The notes beneath the pieces are model-generated. The model did not search any database. It was given only the letters and a program-made list of their open reading frames with translations, and had not been told where the DNA came from. The position numbers and the translations under genes were made by a program. Shown piece after piece: positions 10,062 to 20,727 of a stretch of DNA of 35,965 nucleotides (the first letter of the stretch is position 1; every line of letters starts with the position of its first letter). The stretch comes from Plantago elongata (lineage: Eukaryota > Streptophyta > Magnoliopsida > Lamiales > Plantaginaceae): contig JAYMSP010001118.1 in NCBI GenBank assembly GCA_036897095.1, positions 1-35,965 of the forward strand, given 5' to 3'.

Positions 10062-11049
10062 TTTCCCAACATTAGCTCGTAACACGAATTAACTGTAATT
10101 CGCTCCCAAAACTGTCACCAAGTATATCATGATCACACATTAAACGAAAGAGAAGGAGAAATCAACCACAAGAATAGAGATCTCGTGATGTAGCACACTT
10201 TCACGATGGTTGCACGTTTATTCAACTGTATCAATGTTCTTTAATCATCAACTGAGTAATACATGCATCTAGAGTTTTTGATTTAAATACCAGAGAGAGT
10301 TTAATCAGGGGCCAATAGTATGTTCTCTTATTCTACTGGTCGTTGACCTTTATTACCTAGAGTTACGATCGTAGACCAAACTAAATGAAATAATTGTAAA
10401 AAGAAAATAGTAACTTAATACATTTAGTAACTATAATGCTTGTTGGCCATCCGAACGCACTTTTCGGAGTTGCCTCTTGCGGCCTGCTCTCTTCTCCGGC
10501 CTCAATAGTTCGAGTCACATCACTCTCTCAGTTAAATATAATATACATATTTATATTTTAAAATACAACACTTACTAGTACATTTTTATATTATTAAAAT
10601 ATTTACTTTAAATAAATCAACATAATGTATTGGAAAAAAAGTTGCAGGTGAAGGAACAGGTATACAAAAGTGAATTCCTATAGTTTAGAGAGAAAACTCC
10701 ATAATAAAGAAACTTATCATAATCTAAAATTTGCTCCATAAACGATACATGCGGGACTCGGGAGTAAAAAGTAATTGCATGTCACCTCTAGTCCTCCAAC
10801 TTTTGTGGTGAAGCTCCTTTTTTTTCTGAATTATTAGAGTTTGGTTGACTAAGATGAGGACAATGATGATGTTTACATCTGAAATTTAGTAAAACACAAT
10901 TGGACCAAAGTATAGATGCACATTGCTACATTAGTGAGGGCTAATCATTAGATAATCTGTATTAGTACATGGCAGACAATTTTAAAAAAAAATATGAGTA
11001 TGATGTTCATACAAATAATATTAATATATGACATACCAATTTAACAATG
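10062..11049. other. Intergenic stretch, no gene seen
   Basis: A GC-richer patch at about 10450-10510 and an LTR-like phrase near 10145-10180 (AAGGAGAAATCAACCACAAG) are visible but have no confirmed partners. There is no supported coding frame. Confidence 0.4.
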
Positions 11050-11121
11050 AAATGTTGCTCAGTTGGTTCATCTTAATCAATAGGTTAAGAGTTCGAGTCA
11101 CTTTAGCCGTTTAAAAAAAAA
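11050..11121 (+). mobile_element. tRNA-derived SINE, family 1, degenerate copy
   Basis: GCTCAGTTGGTTCATC resembles a tRNA A-box region and AGTTCGAGTC a B box. The end TTTAGCCGTTTAAAAAAAAA is the family tail. It lacks the ACGCTTCACCTCC segment of the copy at 14617. Confidence 0.6.
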
Positions 11122-11212
11122 TTTATATGATATTGATTTTAATAGAATTTCATCTCATTCATCTCGAATTGTAAAGATTTGTAGAATCAAATCATTTATA
11201 TTATTAATAGAA

Positions 11213-12128
11213 GAAATAATTACATACACCCCTTACAGGATGTCTATGTTGCAGATGAGTCTACTCAGATCAACAATTACATCAAGCTCCATAATTCCGT
11301 TTTTCGTTGACCAGCTTAATTCACTATTCCTTTTACTTGCAAACCAAACACGGCCTTAGCCAATTCTTTTCACTTTTACTTCGATTGGGAAAATTACAGT
11401 ACCACAATTCCCTTAAGAACCTTACCCGATCAGAATTCGAGATGGCAATAATTGGAGAGGAAGACGGAGACGAATAAGAGGAGCTGGGGACGAATTTGTC
11501 TGGCTTGAGATACGATTGATTGTTGTTTGAGAAAGGACAGAGCTGGTGGCGGCGGGCAATGGCAGTGGTCCACGGAGGCGAATAGAGAAGCAGTGGTAGA
11601 GGAAGAAGGTGGATCTAAGGTCGAAGGAAATGTGGTGATGACGGCGATGTCAGTGGTGAATATGTGGTGGTGATAAATGATAATGGTGACGGCGGGAATG
11701 GTGGGAGGTAATGGTGATAAGCCGATCTTATGGTTGCGATTTGAGAGTGAACTGGGATGGGGAAGAAGGCGACTCAGTGGTGGTAATAGGTGGAAAGGTG
11801 CGGTGGTAGGTGACTTGGATGTGTCGTGGTGATCGAAGGTAACAGAGGAGGTGGCCAATGGTGCTCGACTGGAGGTGGCGGATGGTTTCAGAAAAAGATA
11901 ATGGGATGATGAATCCTCACGTGGACTTAAGGCTGTTTGGCCAAATACAAAATCTGAAATTCAAACAGGGCAGAAATGACTTTTCCGGACTTAAGTTCGT
12001 TGAAAGTCAAATTCGTGGACCTGGATGTAATTGATTTTTATCGACTATGACATATATGTAATTGTTGATCTGGGTGGTAGCCATCTGCAACTTTTAAATC
12101 TAACATGGGGTGTAGATGTAATTGCCCC
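11213..12128. mobile_element. Mutator-like (MULE) non-autonomous element with 9-bp target duplication
   Basis: TTAATAGAA at 11204-11212 is repeated exactly at 12129-12137; 9 bp is the normal Mutator duplication length. The ends are imperfect long inverted repeats. CAATTACATCTACACCCC (reverse of the right end) matches AATTACATACACCCC on the left, and both arms then share GTTGCAGATG and AGATCAACAATTACAT. Further in, ACCAAACACGGCCTTAG pairs with CCAAACAGCCTTAAG. The centre (about 11430-11930) is GC-richer, with a strongly purine-rich plus strand of GGTGGTGATGG-type words, unlike the flanks. It could be a captured fragment. A 142-codon frame on the minus strand there (11430-11858) is rich in Ser, Pro, Thr and His and is probably fortuitous. 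Confidence 0.8.
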
Positions 12129-12137
12129 TTAATAGAA

Positions 12138-13627
12138 TCAATCGAATAATCTTGAAACCAATCACATAACCTTAAAAATATCTAATTAATCACAATTGTT
12201 TCTTATATAGATGGATATAACTTTTTACACCTATAAACCCTACAAAATCATAAAATTTATCCAAACGACCCTTTGTTTATAACTTGATCTTCACTCATTT
12301 ACCATTTATCAACTATTTTAACCATAGTTCAATCATATAAGTCAATACAAAACACCTACATGCATAATATTTATCGGTCTAATTTAGTTCTTCAAAATAA
12401 ACTGTTTGAGAAGACATAGTTTAGTTTACTTTATAGCTAGTGATCATTGTATACTATGAAATCGAATGGGAAGAACTTGCATATTACTCCAAGGATATTG
12501 GAAAAATACACCTCCTATGAAATCAAAAATCAAAGGTATATGGCAAAAGACCTAAGATAGATCTAGCTATGAAAGAATGAATATATATGAGTTTGTCCTG
12601 CGAGTGAGACCTCTGCATTTTAAAGGTCTGGAAAATTCCTCCTTAATAGTAAAATTGGACAATTATATATACTTATTTTTTCACAACTTAACTTGATGAT
12701 TTTTCGCAGATCTTTTGATCTGGATTCATTAAAAACGGGTCAAGTTAAAACTAGACAATATAATATAAAAACTAAATAATAGTAAATTTAATATTATGTA
12801 AAAACTAGAGAATTTATTTTATAAACTAGATAATATAATGTAAAATTAGATAATATAATGAAAAAACTAGACAATATATATACACCGAATAAAATTTTTG
12901 TACAAGTAATAAAATTAAACAAGATCATTTGTAAAATTTGACAATATAGTTACGAAACTAGATAACATGTTATATAAACTAAATCGTACATACTAAAAAT
13001 TAGACGATTCAACACAAATATACAATATAAAGATATAACATAAAATATTAAATAAATATTAATAAAAACTAAAACACATACTATTTATATACAAATTAAA
13101 TAATATATTTTAAAAAACAAAAGGTTTCTTTAAATTCTCTAAATGTAGGGGATATTTAATAATTACGGTCGTTCATAATTTTGACAAAGTCACAACGTCT
13201 ATATTCGATTTAGTAGCATTTGTAAAAGAGTGAAAAAGAGTGGATGAAATGAAGCTACAGTTTATTAGTGCATTCTCTTTTCCACATGTGAATCTACATG
13301 AATTGGAAAAACTAGGAAAAAGGGAAAAATTGAAATTGCTCGTGAAACAATAGTGAGACAAACTTTGTCAATATATGTTTGTTTCACTTCTTTTCCCTCC
13401 CTTTCTTTCCAGACATCATACTTTTATCACCTCAAATTGTCCCATATATTTTGTGGAAACTACGTCTTATTCGATATTATATAATTTTAATTGAATTAAA
13501 GTGAGATATTTCGACAACTTCCTTTATGCATATAAGTTGAACGTGATTACGTGAACAACTCATCAACAAAATGAGATGACTGTCATTTTCAAAGTCTTTG
13601 ATGTATGATTTGACCATTAGATAATTC
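12138..13627. other. AT-rich intergenic stretch with degenerate short repeats, no gene seen
   Basis: Between about 12740 and 13000 the words AAACTAGANAATATAATG and close variants recur many times at irregular spacing, a degenerate tandem array. The rest is AT-rich and non-coding. Confidence 0.5.
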
Positions 13628-13757
13628 AGGGACTGATTTGTATAGAATTTAAATGAGTATTTAGATGAATTTTAATAAAATTATGTTTGGAATTGAATTG
13701 AGATGGAATATTTAAAGTGTATTTTAGACCAAATCACTGTTCATCCAGCCAAATTGA
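13628..13757 (-). mobile_element. MITE, family copy 3, inverted
   Basis: CAAATCACTGTTCATCCAGC and the stretch through GGAATTGAATTGAGATGGAA are the reverse complement of the core at 8016-8163 and 9164-9313. The ends are eroded. The small plus-strand frame over this region is a by-product of the repeat. Confidence 0.6.
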
Positions 13758-14286
13758 CCGATTATAATTGTTTCCCAGACAACATCTCATACTTTAGTTC
13801 CAAATTAAGATTAAAATTATACAAAGAGAGATTATTAAGATCAAAATCAAACTTCAACACTAAAAATATACCACAATTAGCTAAAACTTGTACGTTAGGA
13901 GTCAAGTATCAATTATTCCAAATTGCACTTTAGTTCTTTGACATGATATAGTATTTTTTTATTTTAAAACGATTAAATTTCTTTATTAATATGCTATGAA
14001 GGGTATTCTCAATCTTAAGTCTTCACACAACCTATATATTTTCTCGAGTGTTGGGAGGATGTATTTCATCGACAAGGGTGGAGTGGGTGCTATCTACAGG
14101 TCAATTTGTGACAAGAACGATCTCTCAAGGTTTGCTTGGGTTGAAGGAAGGTGAGATGGAAAATTTTGGTGCTAATAATATAGCACGGACTCGAGTTGTT
14201 ATGATCTTGTGGTTGTGTATCGTCGTCTTGCTATCAAGGATTGATTACTAAAATTTACAATAGCTAGTGATGGGTATGGAGATTTA

Positions 14287-14371
14287 GTTTTTTAAACGGC
14301 TAAATAGTGACTCGAACCCCGACCTATTGATTGGAGGTGAAGCATCTCACGAACTAAGATGCACTCCGTAG
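14287..14371 (-). mobile_element. tRNA-derived SINE, family 1, minus copy
   Basis: In reverse complement it reads CATCTTAGTTCGTGAGATGC, TTCACCTCCAATCAATAGGT, CGGGGTTCGAGTCACT and TTTAGCCGTTTAAAAAA. This matches the copy at 14617 along its length, with recognisable A and B boxes. No target duplication was found. Confidence 0.75.
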
Positions 14372-14616
14372 TCAATATGAAGAACATGTATTTTTCCAAT
14401 GTTCAGTTAGCCAATAACTTGTAGTGCATATATTGACATGGCAACGTTTTCCTGATTGCTTCGGGAAGAGTTCAGAATCAATTCACTAGATGACTAGAGC
14501 CAATGGTAAAGGGTGGTGTGCATGAATGTTCAAACTGGAATGGTTGAGTTTGCTTACAACATATAGTCTGCTCGAAATCTTTTTATTTTTATGGTAGAAG
14601 AAACTTGGTTTATATG

Positions 14617-14710
14617 GACAGCGAAGCGCAGCTAAGTTGGTAAGACGCTTCACCTCCAACTAATGGCTCGGGGTTCGAGTCATCCTTTAGCCATTTCAAA
14701 AAAAGAAAAG
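14617..14710 (+). mobile_element. tRNA-derived SINE, family 1, complete copy with 12-bp target duplication
   Basis: The element is about 94 bp. CAGCTAAGTTGGTAAGACGC is a tRNA-like A-box region, GGGGTTCGAGTCATCC a B box, and it ends TTTAGCCATTTCAAAAAAAG. TTGGTTTATATG flanks it exactly at 14605-14616 and 14711-14722. Pol III would start from the internal boxes; a LINE supplies reverse transcriptase. The perfect duplication suggests it is the youngest copy of the family in this window. Confidence 0.9.
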
Positions 14711-14722
14711 TTGGTTTATATG

Positions 14723-15193
14723 AAATGAAAAGTTAGATTATACTTTATTTAATTTTAGGGGTTCATTTTATCTTCGATTTAAACCTAATGTTGATAGGCT
14801 ATTTTTGGGTTAGTTTGTATAGGATGCATTTTGAATTTGATGATGCAATAATCTGAACTTTGATCGACTTTTATATTAAATTGCTTTTGAAGTGATGAAA
14901 TATATTCGTGGTTCCAAAAGCACAAAAACCAATGAATTTAATTTGGGTCTAATGAATATGGCAAGACAAAATGACATGGACTAAAACTAGATTGGCCCAG
15001 ATGTATTGGACTTAAAGCGAGTTTGGCTCATATAGCTTAAATCCAAACTATATCTCGAATGACATAAGCTCAAATTCTTCATGGCCCAGTTAGTTCACGC
15101 TTACTCATTGCTGCATATAGACATGGGCTTTGATTAATGGGCAACACTGAATACATGTCGGGGTGTACATTAAAAAAGTCCGGCCATACCAAC
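14723..15193. other. Intergenic stretch, no gene seen
   Basis: No recognisable gene or element. A HAT-like phrase CGGGGTGTACATTA occurs at 15159 (see rejected items). Confidence 0.4.
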
Positions 15194-15201
15194 CGCGCAA
15201 C

Positions 15202-16162
15202 TAGGGGTGACAATTCGGATTAATCCGATCCGATCCGAACTTCGGATTAATCCGAACTTCGGATTAATCCGAAGTTTCGGACCAACTGAGGGTCGATCCA
15301 TAATCCGATCCGAATGGTTCGGATCGAATTCGGATTAATCCGTCCCGAATTGGATTTTTTCGGATTAATCCGAAATTAATCCGAAAATAAAAAAATTACA
15401 ATTTCAGAAAATGCATACAACAGTGGATAAAACTTGGAAAACCAACAAGGACAAGAAAAAGAGAGCAAGAATAAGGAGAATACAAGATAGGACTTGACAA
15501 GTATAATGCTGGGATTTTCAAGCATGATAAGACTTGCAAACAAACCAAACAGATTACATCCAAAATTTCATATTACAAGCAGAAACAGTTTCAAGAAAAT
15601 TCTGGACGATAGATTCCTATATACCAAAATCTCAACTCAATTTTTTTTTCCAATGAGGTGGATAAGGGAGAAAGATATATGAGCCAGAACCTGATATTCC
15701 CTTCCACTTTTACAACGTGCTCTCACAGACACCACATATTTAGCCGACCCTCCTTAAGATTGCTGTCGTCGATCGTCCGAGAGAGGAGAGACAGTGATAC
15801 ACCGATTGGAAGAATGACTGAAGAAGTAGGATTTGGAAATTGGAAGAATGACTAAAGCCTCTGAAAATTGGGAGAATGAATTTGGGAATTGGAAGAATGA
15901 CTGAAGTGAAGCCTCTGAAAACTAGGAGAATGAATGTAGGTTTTGGGTTTACATAACCTTAAAACGTTTTTTGGGGTTTTTTTTTTAATCTCGGATTGAA
16001 TTCGGATTATCCGAAAATCCGACGGATTTAATCCGATCCGATCCGAAATCCGAAAAACTAAAAAAATGCCAACCCGAAATCCGATCCGAATATAGCCGAT
16101 CGGGTCGGATTGTCGGATATTCGGTCCGGTTTTTCGGTTTTCAATTTTTTTGGTCACCCCTA
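15202..16162. mobile_element. hAT non-autonomous element with 8-bp target duplication and subterminal motif arrays
   Basis: It begins TAGGGGTGAC and ends in the exact reverse complement of TAGGGGTGAC. CGCGCAAC flanks it on both sides (15194-15201 and 16163-16170), a perfect 8-bp hAT duplication. Both subterminal zones (15216-15385 and 15990-16130) are packed with CGGATTAATCCGA, CCGATCCGAA and related palindromic words in both orientations, probably transposase-binding sites. The 961-bp interior has only short frames without recognisable domains. Confidence 0.9.
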
Positions 16163-16369
16163 CGCGCAACCGGTCATCATGTAACTGCACACTGCACATA
16201 TATCGGTAAACTTTTACGCACTATCCACTATCGTGTGACAATTGTTAACCAACCGCTACCAAGTGGGTGGCGGTGTTGGTAATGTGCACCCGCACTTGTC
16301 CACTCCGGTTACTAATATTATAATTATTATTGATATTAGTCTCTTCATATTGTTAGAGTATGAATATTA

Positions 16370-17040
16370 ATGTGGGGTAAAAATGGTTAAGTGTTTCTAA
16401 GAAAGATTACTACTAATTTGATTGCAATGACCAAAGCAACGTTCCTCGGAAATGAGACCTGCAGGGAAAAGTGGCTTAAAACCGGTCTGCCTAAGAAAAA
16501 CTGGTACGATACGAATTAGCGTGTAGTCAGATGTAATTGATCCGACTAGATGGAAAGAGAAGTATATTAGTGGTAGTTGACTTACTTAATTAGGAGTAAA
16601 TGGTCATGTATTTATAGTAGAATATCCGGGAGACCGGCCTCTGGCCGTCGTCGTCGGTTGGTCGGGTTATCCTGAGCTGACACGTGTCATCGGCAACACG
16701 TGTCAGGTCGTGATCAGGCGGGACACCGGCACTGTGCGACTGGTTGGCTATTAGAGCCTTGATGGTCGGCTCCCTGATTTAGCCTTGCTATTTTACATCC
16801 TGAATCTTTGATAAGTCAATATGGTCGGACCTGTTTGGGTAGGGTCGGTCTGAACGTAAAGGAATCCGTGATGTTGCTAACATCATCATTCTTGGTCGGC
16901 CTTAAGAGAGTCTGCTAGGAATGTTCGGCTCCTTGATCAGAAGGGATAACACGACTTATCACGATCTTAGTTATCGCGCTCTGTTGCGATCCCGTCTTAA
17001 TAGGTGGATTGAGAAGAGATGACTTATTTGTATATATCAA
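16370..17040 (-). mobile_element. Probable decayed LTR with minus-strand promoter
   Basis: On the minus strand CTATAAATAC (around 16609-16619) is a good TATA box. About 60-90 bases upstream of it lie two G-box palindromes, TGACACGTGTCA (16678-16689) and ACACGTGTCA (16696-16705). This arrangement and the moderate GC content fit an LTR regulatory region. I could not find LTR ends, primer-binding site or polypurine tract, so the limits are approximate and the call is tentative. Confidence 0.35.
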
Positions 17041-17059
17041 ATATATATTAGTAAATTCT

Positions 17060-17505
17060 ACAACTCTCTAGAGTATTAATACATATGACTAAATTCCACG
17101 ACTCCAACAATGATAATCATCCCACATTCATTCATTCCTTGATTTCCTTCAACAATGGCTCCTTCTTCCTCTTGTTCACCCTCTCCTCTGCCCTTGACAT
17201 GTCCATCATCTCCTACGACAACACTCACGGCCTCCTCCGATTCGACAACGAGATCTAATCCATCTATGAGTCCTGCTTTTAGATGAGACGAGATTCTATC
17301 ATGGTATTAGAGCCTCTGGTTCACGTTCAACTGGGTTTGAATCTTCACGGAGACAATCTCCGCCCATATTAAATTTCCACTCGAATGGCCTCTCAAAAGA
17401 AGTTGAAAACGGTCACGAGTGCAAGGGAGTGATGAAATTTAATATATATAATTATATTTCACAATTCTTTACAAGTTTGAGCTTTTAGACGATATGTAAT
17501 TTTAT
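17060..17505 (+). mobile_element. TRIM carrying a host gene fragment
   Basis: TGGTATTAGAGCC at 17302-17314 is an initiator tRNA-Met primer-binding site with one change. The internal part (GGTTTGAATCTTCACGGAGA, CCACTCGAATGGCCTCTC) aligns with the TRIM at 1870-2150. GCAAGGGAG (17421-17429) is the purine tract, followed by the 3' LTR starting TGATGAAATTTAATA. Upstream, ATTAATACATATGACTAAAT at about 17073 matches the first half of the LTR and GCTTTTAGATGAGACGAGAT (17275-17294) matches its last part. Between them lies a cysteine protease gene fragment (separate entry). Confidence 0.65.
17105..17275 (+). pseudogene. RD21: RD21-like papain-family cysteine protease, N-terminal fragment inside a TRIM
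   Basis: The plus strand encodes FLLFTLSSALDMSIISYDNT followed by HGLLRFDNEI, a TAA stop, and SIYESCF. The start of the plant RD21/granulin-type cysteine proteases has this order: hydrophobic signal peptide, SA(L/V)DMSIISYD, then a DDEVMSIYESW-like start of the I29 prodomain. The natural ATG with good context (AACAATGGC, 17155) lies one base out of frame with the rest, so there is a frameshift in the signal peptide. A stop replaces the residue before SIYES. About 50 bases of apparent 5' leader precede the ATG. Nothing beyond the prodomain start is present, so the piece cannot make a protease. It sits between the two halves of the TRIM 5' LTR, consistent with gene capture. Confidence 0.78.
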
Positions 17506-17509
17506 AAGA

Positions 17510-18273
17510 TATTACTAATGTAATGATATGGGAAACCCCATCGGCTTGAGCAAGATAAACTTATACTAGCTATAATCTTTGCTGATCAAGATATACTCTA
17601 GCTAGAACCCAAATGATCACACACACCACTTGTAACTATTAAAAGGAAGAATTATGAAGATATTAATTGGTATCGCTTAATTATAGTACTATGCAAGAAG
17701 TGGAGAGATTAGTAGGGTCTCTCCATGAATAGAAGCATTAGTTAGCTTAATGAAGACTAATTAATGTTTAATTAACACTAGAGTTTGGACAGATTATGAA
17801 TTGTCGATTAGTCTTCTCGGGCCATGTGTGGCCATGTGAGATTGCATGTGCATGTCGCAATTTGTGTGGTTTATCATAACATGACCTTCAAATCTAACTC
17901 TTACAACGACAACGACTCCGACTCTTAGTTAGCTTAATGAAGACTATTATTAATTACTGGTTCGTATAGAATTTGAGTGGCATTTTTCAATTAAAATTGA
18001 TGTTTCTTTTTGTATAAAATGTTCAATTTGAGTGGAGAGAAGGCCACTCCGACGGTATAACAAACAGGGCCTTACACATCCCAATTTAAGTTTTCAAAAC
18101 TGGTTTAATTGGACCCTTCTCACTAATAGCGAAATCTTTTAAAAAAATCAATTTTATCTATAGATTAATCCCAAACATAGTTGTTTTTTGGATAAAAATA
18201 GTAATATATGTTTATTATTTTTATTATATTTTAACTTTTTAATGATATGCGTCCCAATCAGAATTTTTTTTAG
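17510..18273. other. Intergenic stretch, no gene seen
   Basis: No recognisable coding frame, RNA gene or element termini. Confidence 0.4.
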
Positions 18274-18360
18274 ACGGTGAAGTGTATCTTAGTTGATAAG
18301 ACGATTCACCTCCAATTAATAGGTCAGGATTCGAGTCATATTTTAACTATTTAAAAAAGA
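18274..18360 (+). mobile_element. tRNA-derived SINE, family 1, third full-length copy
   Basis: GTATCTTAGTTGATAAGACG, ATTCACCTCCAATTAATAGG and TCAGGATTCGAGTCATATT align with 14617-14710 base by base with scattered changes, ending in an A-rich tail. No target duplication could be set. Confidence 0.75.
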
Positions 18361-18763
18361 TCCAGGGTCTGTTTTTATCCTAGCTCGGTTGCTAGGTATG
18401 CCGGATAAAATTTAAAGTGGAAACCGTAAAAGTAGTGGAAGTGGATAAATTAAGCAGGCAGGTGAAATAATTGGCGGAAATAAAAACCAGTCGACGCATA
18501 TGAAGTGATAGCTAGCTTATATCATGATGAGTTGTGAGTGAGGTTGAAAATTAAATTTGGAGGGGACAGAGTAAAAAACATTTATGCCTTGTGGCATCCT
18601 CACCATCGTACAATACCGTGTGAAGCAAATAATTCATGTCCTATTCATATACGAAACATTATTTATCACCTCCATTACAATCCATGTTCCCTTTTCCTAA
18701 AAGTAGCTAGTCCCATTCATAAAATTTACAGATGGTTTGAATTCCTATGAAGATGTAAGACCG
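18361..18763. other. Intergenic stretch, no gene seen
   Basis: A plus-strand frame at 18538-18750 has no recognisable domain and is not called. No other feature is visible. Confidence 0.4.
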
Positions 18764-19291
18764 TTAGCTATGGTGATCGTGGAAATTGATGATGGGAAGT
18801 GGTTGTGAAGGAATCGATGTTTTCACGATTATATTTTATACTGTTCGTGACCGATCATGAAGTAGTCGTGGTGATTTTTTTTCTTTTTAAATTTTTATTT
18901 ATAGTTATATTAATACAAATATTGAAAATTTGAAGTGAAAAAGAGATGTTTTTATTAAAAATACAAGTAAAATAGTGTCATAATATAACATACGAACGTA
19001 TATGAATAAATGGTGAAATTTAAGTATAAGAAAATGTATCTGCACTGGTCTCATTTTGTAGATCTTGAAAAAATATAAACGACGGTATAATTTTTATATT
19101 TTTAAATGATGAAATAATAGAAAAAATAAGAAAAAAAGGAGTTGAGCCCATATGGGGCCAACTAAAGAGGTAACCACCCACTGATAGAGTTATCTTTTCT
19201 CAACGACCGCACCACAATGTGCCGAAATTGATCGTGGCACGGTTGTGGAGCCACAACCAATTTTCACGCTACACCATAATGTCTGGTCTAA
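18764..19291. mobile_element. Harbinger/Tourist-type MITE
   Basis: The right end in reverse complement is TTAGACCAGACATTATGGTG, then TAGCGTGAAAATTGGTTGTG. The left end is TTAGCTATGGTGATCGTGGA, then AATTG and later GTGGTTGTG, the same sequence with an internal gap. TTA/TAA at the outer limits fits the 3-bp Harbinger duplication. The motif GACCA...ACA(A/T)(A/T)ATGGTG-like also ends the Harbinger element at 681-700. The interior is AT-rich and non-coding. Confidence 0.6.
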
Positions 19292-20727
19292 CTCTGATTT
19301 ATATTCAACTTTCACTTGAATAATTCTCTAAAAAAGTTGAACCGATTATTTCACATTCATTTTAAATCGTCTATTCATTCGTTAAAATATTTTTAATATT
19401 TATTTTATATATAACACAATAGAAATTTCGATTTCATTTTTTCTTCACTAAACAATAGTCATTAGATGTACCCTATATTTACTTCCTCTTTACTTTTTCG
19501 ATTAAACTAACCATCCTTTTAACATTGTGTTTGTGGTTGTTCTATAGTGATTTAAACGATCTTTTTAGCTCCGTTTCAATCTAAGATCAATGATTTACTC
19601 TTGTCTAGTGCGTAATTGAGGGAGGGGATTGCTGTTTGTTTGTTCATTAAGACTTACTAGTTTGAGGTGTTGACTTGGTTTCCATCAATTCATGCATACA
19701 TCAGGTAAGAAATAATAAATTGGAAAAAAATACCTGCAAATTTAATAATATGTGTTAAAAAAAGTTATATTATTAAATTAATTTTTATAAAAGAAAAAGT
19801 TATAATTTTAATGAGACGATTAAAATGAAAGATTGTACGAATTTAAAATCGAGGGAGTATAAATTAGTAAATTGAGTACTCTATCACTCCTACAAAAGAG
19901 GTACCGGTAATGATGTTTTGGTTGATTGATAAAGGATTGTACCTGTAAGTACAATTGAAATATATCGAATATATATAATATCGTACTATTACGTAGAAGA
20001 TACGCTTAAATATTGAAGAGCACAATTTGGCTATGGTCAGCTAATACCAGCTCAGCTACACAGGTCATCCAATATTGAAGTCTCCAGTCAGCATATAACT
20101 TCACATAATTTCACAATAATTTCACTTGTTTGACCACCAAGAAGAAAAATAAATAAATAATATTTACACCTTTTTATATTACTATATTCAATTAAATAAA
20201 TAATTATTATGAATAACTCTCTAATAATTTTCAATACAGATATTAAATTATTCACTTTGAAGAATTAAACTCGTAATAAGTTGAGTACAGTGTGCCTATT
20301 CCTTAACTTTATATTTTAGAATTTATCTCCTGCGTCACATATACTAGTGTAACGTTACATATGGAGAAACATGAAAAGCGAGAGCTTTCTTGGTGGTCAA
20401 AATTTGTACATGAATTTTAAAAGGCCGTACATCAAGATGATGTAAAGCTTTCAACCAGTTGATGGCTTGAGCCTGCATTTTAATAGAAAAAAGTCGTGTC
20501 TCACGCCTTTTTTTACCAGCCATTTCTTAAATAATACTCATAAGTCGTGATTACCGCCTCCTAATCACCAACAATAATACATTTCAAACCGAAATTTCAT
20601 ACATTTTCCACCTTAATAATTCTATATAATTTTATATTATAAAATATACCCAAATCAATCTATAATAAACGTTAACTTCGTTCCAAATTAAACGTCCTAC
20701 GGATCCAAGAGCAGATTTTTATATAAA
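19292..20727. other. AT-rich intergenic stretch, no gene seen
   Basis: A short phrase CGAGGGAGTATAAATTA at about 19850 resembles one end of a Stowaway MITE, but no partner end was found. No coding frame is supported. Confidence 0.4.

Noticed and set aside
11430-11858. 142-codon minus-strand frame as a gene
   Set aside because: Low-complexity Ser/Pro/Thr/His composition, no domain, and it lies within a Mutator-like element; long only because that strand is rich in pyrimidines.
12740-13000. CRISPR-like or other ordered repeat array
   Set aside because: Spacing is irregular, words are AT-rich and degenerate, and this is plant nuclear DNA.
14630-14700. tRNA gene
   Set aside because: A and B boxes are present, but cloverleaf stems are not kept, and the exact flanking duplication and A-rich tail show a SINE.
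15852-16199. 115-codon minus-strand frame
   Set aside because: It runs across the hAT right end and its repeated ATCCGA motifs, including the target duplication, so it is not a gene.
15159-16296. Possible larger hAT element enclosing the one at 15202, from CGGGGTGTACATTA and the reverse of GCGGGTGCACATTA
   Set aside because: The two ends match only over about 14 bases with mismatches, and the flanking 8-mers (ATACATGT and CACTTGTC) do not form a duplication.
19843-19862. Stowaway MITE end (CGAGGGAGTA)
   Set aside because: No matching left terminus or TA duplication could be found.
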